From Polaribacter sp. (GTDB taxonomy: Bacteria; Bacteroidota; Bacteroidia; Flavobacteriales; Flavobacteriaceae), in NCBI GenBank assembly GCA_003537695.1, contig DPRC01000031.1, positions 1 to 10,893 on the forward strand: a DNA stretch of 10,893 nucleotides, given 5' to 3'. Each line of letters starts with the position of its first letter. Positions within the stretch are counted from its first letter, which is position 1. The translations under genes and the position numbers were made by a program. Under the pieces are notes generated by a model that saw only the letters and a program-made list of their open reading frames with translations, was not told where the DNA came from and searched no databases. Below are positions 6,481 through 10,893 of this stretch, piece by piece.

Positions 6481-7068
6481 ATGAACTTATCGGCAAGTGC
6501 TTGGGAAGATAGATATACAAATAACGATATTGCTTGGGATTTAGGAGAAGTTTCACCGCCTTTAAAGGCGTATTTTGATCAATTAACAAATAAAGAAATT
6601 AAAATATTAATTCCTGGAGGAGGAAACTCTTATGAAGCAGCTTATCTCTTCGAAAAGGGATTTAAAAATGTTTGGGTTGTAGACCTTTCTAAAACTGCTA
6701 TTGAAAATATTCAGACGAGAGTTTCAAATTTTCCTTCTTCCCAGTTAATACAAGGTGATTTTTTTGATATGGAAGATGCCTTTGACTTAATCATTGAGCA
6801 AACTTTTTTTTGTGCAATAAATCCAAATTTACGAGCGGATTATGTAGTTAAAATAAATAGTCTTTTAAAGCCAAAAGGTAAATTAGTTGGGGTGCTTTTT
6901 AATGTGCCTTTAAATAAAGACAAGCCTCCGTTTGGGGGAAATAAAGCAGCGTATAAAGAGCGATTTAAAGGTTTCTTTGAAATTCAAAAAATGGAAGCTT
7001 GTTACAATTCTTTTGGAAATAGAAAAGGGAGAGAATTATTTGTAATATTGTGTAATAAAGAAGTTTAG
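6481..7068 (+). CDS. SAM-dependent methyltransferase, TPMT / thiol-halide methyltransferase family
   Basis: This 195-residue protein has the class I fold of the thiopurine S-methyltransferase family. The N-terminus carries WEDRY (8-12), NDIAWDLG (15-22) and SPPL, which form the lid and SAM-entry region in this family. The SAM-binding glycine loop is ILIPGGGNSYEA (42-53), with the ribose-binding acid at Asp68 in VVDLS. A second motif, QGDFFD (91-96), is followed by the family's EQTFFCAI (106-113). Relatives methylate thiols, bisulfide, halides or metalloids such as tellurite; the substrate here cannot be told from sequence. An in-frame TAA lies 6 bp before the ATG, so the start is fixed at 6481 or later. 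The gene stands alone between divergent and convergent neighbours, 59 bp from the dehydrogenase stop. Confidence 0.85.
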   Translation: MNLSASAWEDRYTNNDIAWDLGEVSPPLKAYFDQLTNKEIKILIPGGGNSYEAAYLFEKGFKNVWVVDLSKTAIENIQTRVSNFPSSQLIQGDFFDMEDAFDLIIEQTFFCAINPNLRADYVVKINSLLKPKGKLVGVLFNVPLNKDKPPFGGNKAAYKERFKGFFEIQKMEACYNSFGNRKGRELFVILCNKEV

Positions 7069-7127
7069 AAGAAATAAGCATTATATTTTTAGATGATCGC
7101 TGATAAATAGTAAAGAAACTGTTGTTT

Positions 7128-8306
7128 TTAGGAGAAGGCATTTAATCCTGTGATATCAAAACCAGTAATTAAAAGATGAATGTCGTGGGTGCCCTCGTAG
7201 GTAATAACACTTTCCAAATTCATCATATGGCGCATGATAGAGTACGCTCCAGTAATTCCCATTCCCCCTAGTATTTGTCTTGCCTCTCTGGCAATATTTA
7301 GCGCCATCTCCACATTATTTCTTTTCGCCATAGAAATCTGTGCAGAGGTCGCCCGTCCTTCATTTTTTAAAGTTCCCAGTCTCCAAGCAAGAAGTTGTGC
7401 CTTGGTAATTTCGGTGATCATTTCTGCTAATTTTTTTTGCTGTAACTGAAATTGACCAATAGGTCTGTTAAATTGTTCTCGCTCTTTAGAGTATCTTAAG
7501 GCGGTGTCATAGCAATCCATAGCGGCACCAATTGCGCCCCAAGCAATACCAAATCTTGCAGAATCTAGACAGCCTAAAGGGGCTCCAAGTCCAGATTTGT
7601 TTGGGAGTATATTTTCTTTAGGTACTTTTACATTATTAAAAATAAGTTCTCCGGTTGCGGAGGCGCGAAGCGACCATTTATTATGTGTTTCCGGCGTAGA
7701 AAAACCTTCCATTCCTCTTTCTACCAGTAAACCGTGAATTCTACCTTCTTCATTTTTTGCCCAAACAACTGCAACTTGTGCAAAAGGTGCATTAGAAATC
7801 CACATTTTTGCACCATTTAACAAATAGTGATCGCCTTTATCAATGAAACTAGTTTCCATGCCGGCTGGATTAGAACCATGGCTTGGTTCTGTTAGTCCGA
7901 AACAACCCATCCATTCCCCAGATGCTAATTTTGGTAAATATTTGTTACGTTGTGCTTCATTTCCATATTTAAAGATAGGATACATTACCAAGGAAGATTG
8001 AACAGAAGCTGTGGAACGTATGCCGGAATCGCCGCGTTCTATTTCTTGCATGATCAGGCCATAAGAAATTTGATCTAAGCCTGCACCCCCATATTCTGCA
8101 GGAATATCAGGTCCAAAGGCTCCAATTTCAGCAAGACCTTTAATAATTTCAGTAGGAAATTTAGCTTGTTGAGCGTATTCCTCAATAATGGGAGAAACGT
8201 CTCTTTTTACCCAAGCACGGGTGGTATTTCTAATGAGCTTGTGTTCTTCGGATAATAAATCGTCTACTTGATAATAGTCAGGAGCTTGGAATAAATCAGG
8301 TTTCAT
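7128..8306 (-). CDS. Acyl-CoA dehydrogenase, glutaryl-CoA dehydrogenase type
   Basis: The 392 residues align with human mitochondrial glutaryl-CoA dehydrogenase along the whole mature chain. Shared blocks include SVQSSLVMYP (101-110), GCFGLTEPSHGSNPAGMET, KWSLRASATGELI, GCLDSARFGIAWG, QLQQKKLAEMITEIT and LGGMGITG. The catalytic base is Glu371 in TYEGTHDIH. Arg97, equivalent to the human Arg94 that contacts the substrate, is kept, supporting glutaryl-CoA rather than a simple acyl-CoA. The FAD enzyme would oxidise and decarboxylate glutaryl-CoA to crotonyl-CoA in lysine/tryptophan breakdown, passing electrons to ETF. No other gene of that pathway is in the window. The ATG at 8306 is 163 bp from the divergent rnpA, with a dyad (8340-8367) between. 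A related short-chain specificity remains possible. Confidence 0.88.
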   Translation of the reverse strand: MKPDLFQAPDYYQVDDLLSEEHKLIRNTTRAWVKRDVSPIIEEYAQQAKFPTEIIKGLAEIGAFGPDIPAEYGGAGLDQISYGLIMQEIERGDSGIRSTASVQSSLVMYPIFKYGNEAQRNKYLPKLASGEWMGCFGLTEPSHGSNPAGMETSFIDKGDHYLLNGAKMWISNAPFAQVAVVWAKNEEGRIHGLLVERGMEGFSTPETHNKWSLRASATGELIFNNVKVPKENILPNKSGLGAPLGCLDSARFGIAWGAIGAAMDCYDTALRYSKEREQFNRPIGQFQLQQKKLAEMITEITKAQLLAWRLGTLKNEGRATSAQISMAKRNNVEMALNIAREARQILGGMGITGAYSIMRHMMNLESVITYEGTHDIHLLITGFDITGLNAFS

Positions 8307-8339
8307 ATCTTTATAATTATATTTTTAAACACATGTATT

Positions 8340-8367
8340 AATTATGGTTTAAATTTAAACAATAATT
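8340..8367. promoter_or_regulatory. 28-bp near-perfect dyad, candidate operator
   Basis: The core 8347-8360 is a perfect 14-bp palindrome (GTTTAAA/TTTAAAC). It is flanked by one mismatched pair (8346/8361) and then by AATTAT (8340-8345) and ATAATT (8362-8367), giving 13 of 14 pairs. It lies 34-61 bp upstream of the dehydrogenase ATG and about 100 bp upstream of rnpA. The size and symmetry suit a TetR- or FadR-like dimer site, which commonly control acyl-CoA dehydrogenases, but no regulator is encoded nearby and the strongly AT-rich spacer raises the chance of coincidence. Confidence 0.4.
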
Positions 8368-8431
8368 TAAGAAGAGTGCAGGAATATTTTAGTTTAAAAA
8401 AGAGTTCTTTTTAAAAGTTAGCGATTGCAAA

Positions 8432-8464
8432 TTGTTAAAAAGTTATTGTTTTCTATTAAATTTG
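8432..8464 (+). promoter_or_regulatory. Candidate rnpA promoter (TTG / TAAATTTG)
   Basis: A TTG at 8432-8434 and TAAATTTG at 8457-8464 are 22 bp apart, within the 17-23 bp range known for Flavobacterium promoters. The expected transcription start is near 8468-8470, which is at or next to the rnpA ATG, implying a leaderless or nearly leaderless message. This is the best promoter match in the window. Confidence 0.55.
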
Positions 8465-8469
8465 TGATA

Positions 8470-8868
8470 ATGAAAAATACCTTAGGAAAACAGGAACGTC
8501 TAAAGAGTAAAAAATTAATAGAAAAACTTTATGCTGAAGGGAGTTCTGTAAAGAGTTTTCCATTGCGAATGATGTTTATACAAACAGCTCATACTTCAGA
8601 TTTTCCCTGTCAAGTAGGTGTTTCCGTAGCAAAAAGAAATTATAAATTAGCAGTAGATAGAAATAGATTGAAACGTTTAATGAGAGAAACGTATCGCTTA
8701 CAGAAAGAAATTGTCTACAATAATGTAGAAGAACCCTATATTTTCATGATTTCGTATATTGGGAGGGAAGAAATTAAATATGAAGAGCTGTATATAAAAA
8801 TGGAGAAATTATTAAATACATTCATAAGTTCAGTAAAGAAGGCAACAGATGAAAAAACACAAGCTTAG
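8470..8868 (+). CDS. rnpA: Ribonuclease P protein component
   Basis: This 132-residue basic protein is the RnpA subunit that assists the catalytic RNA in maturing tRNA 5' ends. It has the N-terminal TLGKQERLKSKKLI (4-17), the FPLRMMF strand, VGVSVAKRN and the diagnostic RNR motif in DRNRLKRLMRE (63-73). The ATG at 8470 matches the usual flavobacterial N-terminus (MK-TLGK-ERLKSKK). A TTG at 8425 and a GTG at 8464 are in frame upstream but would add non-conserved residues and fall before the predicted transcription start. No rpmH is adjacent, unlike the classic rpmH-rnpA pair. The 3' end overlaps the following peptidase gene by 20 bp in another frame, so the two are probably co-transcribed and coupled. 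Confidence 0.93.
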   Translation: MKNTLGKQERLKSKKLIEKLYAEGSSVKSFPLRMMFIQTAHTSDFPCQVGVSVAKRNYKLAVDRNRLKRLMRETYRLQKEIVYNNVEEPYIFMISYIGREEIKYEELYIKMEKLLNTFISSVKKATDEKTQA

Positions 8869-10483
8869 AAAAAGAGTATTTATTGGAGTATTGGTAGGAG
8901 TACTTTTCACGATATATTCTTTCAAGTCTAATTTCTTTGAGGTTGCTAAGCAAATAGAGATTTACACGACTTTGTTTAAAGAGCTAAACATGTATTATAT
9001 TTCTGAAATCAATCCTGCAGAAATCACAAACAAAGCCATAAAAAACACACTTAAAGACTTGGATCCGTATACCGTTTTTTACAATGAACAGGATGTAGAA
9101 ACTGCGAAAATAAGTAGAGAAGGATCTTACGGTGGTATTGGTATTTCTGTGCACTATGTAGCAACGGGAATTGAAATAAGTAGCATACGGAAAGGATATT
9201 CTGCAGATAAAGCAGGATTAAAAGCAGGAGATATTATAGTTTCTGTAGATAAGCAATCTTTAAAAAATATGGAGAGTGCCCAGCTTTCTATGTTTTTAAA
9301 AGGTACGCCAGGTAGCAAGATTGTTTTGGAGATTATTCGACAAGGAATGTTTTTGACAAAGGAGTTAACGCGGGATAAAATTGTTGTAGATGCGGTGCCA
9401 TTTGCAGAAATGATAGATAAAGAAACGGGATATATTGCGCTTACTCGTTTTAATGACAAGGCATCTTCGCAAGTGAAGAAAGCCTACCGAAAACTAAAGA
9501 AAGAAGGCATGAAAAACCTAATTTTTGATTTGCGCGCGAACCCCGGAGGATCATTGTTGGAGTCGATTCGGATTTCTAATTTTTTTTTACCAAAGGGTAA
9601 AAAAATAGTGAGTACAAAGGCTAAAATTAAAAAATGGAGCACTGTCTATAATAGTAAAAATAGTCCTTTAGATTTAGAAATTCCGTTAGTAGTTTTAATT
9701 AATGAACGCTCTGCTTCGGCAGCTGAAATTGTATCTGGAGCACTTCAAGACTATGACCGCGCAGTAATTATGGGAAAACGTTCTTTTGGAAAAGGTTTGG
9801 TGCAGCGGTATAGAAAATTGATGTACGGGACACAATTAAAACTTACGATTTCTAAATACTATACACCAAGTGGCAGATGTATTCAGGAGCTAGATTACGA
9901 AAATAGAGATGTTAAAACCGGGAAAGTTCCTAAGTTTTCCGACACAGCAATCCACGCATTTAAAACGGAAAACGGTAGGACTGTTTTTGATGGAGGAGGA
10001 ATCATGCCAGATATAGAGATAAAAACATCAATACCAAATGCAAGTACGAAAGCATTATTAAAAACCAAAGCTATTTTTAATTTTGCAACCCAATATTTTT
10101 ATGAAAATTCAAAAATTGATAGTTTAGTGGATTTTGATTTTAAAAACTCAGATTTTTATAAGTTTACGAACTATTTGAAAAGCGACACTACTTTTGTAAC
10201 ACTGCAAGAAGCATTATTTAAGAAAGCTTTTTTAGCTTCTAAAGGACCCGCTGTTTCTAGAGCATACCCTAAAATAAAAGTAGAATTATTTGACGATAAA
10301 ATTATAGAAATATCAAAAAATAAAGATCTTATTTTAGCACGCATAAAAACAGAGATTTTAGAGCGTTTTTTTTATATGGAAGGGGTGTATCAGTATCATT
10401 TAAAGAATGATAAAATGATTTCTGAGGCATTAGTTCTATTGAGAAATAAAGATATTTATAGCCGTGTTTTGTTAGATAATTAA
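8849..10483 (+). CDS. S41-family C-terminal processing peptidase (CtpA/Prc type)
   Basis: This is a 544-residue carboxyl-terminal processing protease. A basic N-terminus and one hydrophobic segment (about 10-23) suggest an uncleaved signal anchor holding it in the inner membrane facing the periplasm. A PDZ domain spans about 92-165, with YGGIGISV and KAGLKAGDIIVSV. The peptidase core has FDLRANPGG (226-234), RSASAAEI with catalytic Ser290, and FGKGLVQ with the Lys315 base and Gln319, the Ser/Lys dyad plus Gln of Prc/CtpA. YYTPSGRCIQ (337-346) is separated from GGGIMPD (382-388) by a stretch of about 35 residues, and a helical tail of some 150 residues follows, both as I recall for Bacteroidota members. 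Substrates are not known. The start overlaps rnpA by 20 bp; the next Met, at residue 48, would remove the anchor, so 8849 is preferred. Confidence 0.92.
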   Translation: MKKHKLRKRVFIGVLVGVLFTIYSFKSNFFEVAKQIEIYTTLFKELNMYYISEINPAEITNKAIKNTLKDLDPYTVFYNEQDVETAKISREGSYGGIGISVHYVATGIEISSIRKGYSADKAGLKAGDIIVSVDKQSLKNMESAQLSMFLKGTPGSKIVLEIIRQGMFLTKELTRDKIVVDAVPFAEMIDKETGYIALTRFNDKASSQVKKAYRKLKKEGMKNLIFDLRANPGGSLLESIRISNFFLPKGKKIVSTKAKIKKWSTVYNSKNSPLDLEIPLVVLINERSASAAEIVSGALQDYDRAVIMGKRSFGKGLVQRYRKLMYGTQLKLTISKYYTPSGRCIQELDYENRDVKTGKVPKFSDTAIHAFKTENGRTVFDGGGIMPDIEIKTSIPNASTKALLKTKAIFNFATQYFYENSKIDSLVDFDFKNSDFYKFTNYLKSDTTFVTLQEALFKKAFLASKGPAVSRAYPKIKVELFDDKIIEISKNKDLILARIKTEILERFFYMEGVYQYHLKNDKMISEALVLLRNKDIYSRVLLDN

Positions 10484-10499
10484 TATTATATTTACTGAT

Positions 10500-10507
10500 T
10501 AAATTTG
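10500..10507 (+). promoter_or_regulatory. Candidate -7 box directly before the last gene
   Basis: TAAATTTG, identical to the rnpA -7 box, ends 3 bp before the ATG at 10511, so transcription would start at about the A of the start codon. The nearest upstream TTG (10469-10471) is 28 bp away, outside the usual spacing, so this is weaker than the rnpA promoter and could be chance. Confidence 0.3.
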
Positions 10508-10510
10508 AGT

Positions 10511-10893
10511 ATGTCAGAAACAAAAAAAATAGCAAGAACAAGGGCACAAGAGTCTACAAATGCCATAGAAAAATTATACATTTCTATGCGTCACCTATTT
10601 AGCAGAGGTTTTTATAAACCCATGGGTATTTCAGGAGAAACCTTGCGAAAGTCGCTGTTGCTGTTAAGGCCAGAGATATATGGATCTATTGCAGAACAAA
10701 GAATAGAGTTAAGTGGATTAACTTATGTAATCGAGAGACTTCCCGAGGGAATTGAAGAATGTCAATTTATCAATTTAACTGCAGATGAAGGATATAAAAA
10801 TTCTCATTTTAAATCTATTATTCCACCAAAAAGAAGAAGAAATTGTTATCGGATAGATAAAGATCAAATGAATATTGAGATTACCAGAGGAAG
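10511..10893 (+). CDS. Conserved flavobacterial protein of unknown function, 3' partial
   Basis: The frame runs from ATG 10511 to the window end, giving 127 residues of an unfinished protein. It begins MSETKKIARTRAQESTNAIE and goes on with LYISMRHLFSRGFYKP, SGETLRKSLLLLRPEIYGS, LTYVIERLPEGIEEC, and PPKRRRNCYRIDKDQMNIEITRG. There is no signal peptide or membrane segment in this part, and it is rich in charged residues, so it looks cytoplasmic. I recall near-identical starts in other Flavobacteriia, probably under a DUF label (DUF6909 from memory, not verified). No catalytic motif is recognisable and I assign no function. It follows the peptidase stop by 27 bp in the same direction, so it may be read through from the rnpA promoter or from its own. 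Confidence 0.75.
   Translation, partial: MSETKKIARTRAQESTNAIEKLYISMRHLFSRGFYKPMGISGETLRKSLLLLRPEIYGSIAEQRIELSGLTYVIERLPEGIEECQFINLTADEGYKNSHFKSIIPPKRRRNCYRIDKDQMNIEITRG

Noticed and set aside
6312-6514. Plus-strand open frame across the spacer into the methyltransferase start
   Set aside because: It reads fairly protein-like (about 65 residues) but has no ATG at its head, ends inside the methyltransferase in another frame, and resembles no known domain. A gene remnant cannot be excluded.
6302-6589. 95-codon frame on the minus strand in the 6.1-6.5 kb spacer
   Set aside because: It runs antisense through the first 109 bp of the methyltransferase gene, has low-complexity hydrophobic and lysine-rich content, and matches no family I know.
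7069-7127. Shared terminator between the methyltransferase and dehydrogenase genes
   Set aside because: The 59-bp convergent gap is AT-rich but I could not find a convincing stem followed by a T-run on either strand.
7234-7449. 71-codon plus-strand frame
   Set aside because: It is an antisense shadow within the glutaryl-CoA dehydrogenase-type gene.
9154-9459. 101-codon minus-strand frame
   Set aside because: It is antisense to the PDZ region of the S41 peptidase, with no independent support.
10329-10547. 72-codon minus-strand frame
   Set aside because: It overlaps the ends of two plus-strand genes and has a biased, hydrophobic composition typical of a chance frame.

Overview
The window comes from an AT-rich Bacteroidota genome, most likely a marine-type Flavobacteriaceae (Polaribacter/Tenacibaculum-like by general protein flavour; the genus is a guess). 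The clues are a type IX secretion C-terminal domain, a TonB-dependent receptor with an N-terminal carboxypeptidase-D-like domain, flavobacterial RecO, RnpA and S41 peptidase sequences, start sites without clear Shine-Dalgarno sequences, and several matches to the Bacteroidota -7 promoter box (TAnnTTTG).

Left part, plus strand (1-3668): the 3' end of a T9SS-linked beta-propeller protein (probably PorZ), then recO, then a TonB-dependent outer-membrane receptor. They are packed with 0 bp between the first two and a 1-bp stop/start overlap between the last two, so they look co-transcribed and translationally coupled. The receptor stop codon faces the stop codon of the next, convergent gene one base away.

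Middle, minus strand (6083 to 3670): a compact probable operon, read right to left, of a FemAB/GNAT-like acyltransferase, a TesB-type acyl-CoA thioesterase with a readable catalytic triad, and a small SdpI-family membrane protein. A good -7 promoter box for it lies at 6204-6211, overlapped by an inverted repeat. Divergent from it, after a 397-bp non-coding stretch, is a plus-strand TPMT/thiol-methyltransferase-family gene (6481-7068).

Right part: a minus-strand glutaryl-CoA dehydrogenase-type acyl-CoA dehydrogenase (8306 to 7128) is divergent from rnpA (8470-8868). Their shared spacer holds a 28-bp near-perfect dyad, the best operator candidate in the window. rnpA overlaps a CtpA-type S41 peptidase gene (8849-10483) by 20 bp. 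The window ends inside a conserved flavobacterial gene of unknown function (10511 onward). Promoter boxes directly in front of rnpA and of this last gene suggest leaderless or nearly leaderless transcripts.

I see mostly housekeeping and metabolic genes and no sign of a mobile element, CRISPR array, RNA gene, defence island or clearly new system. The points worth a second look are regulatory (dyads, leaderless starts, tight coupling) and the unassigned substrates of the acyltransferase and the methyltransferase.
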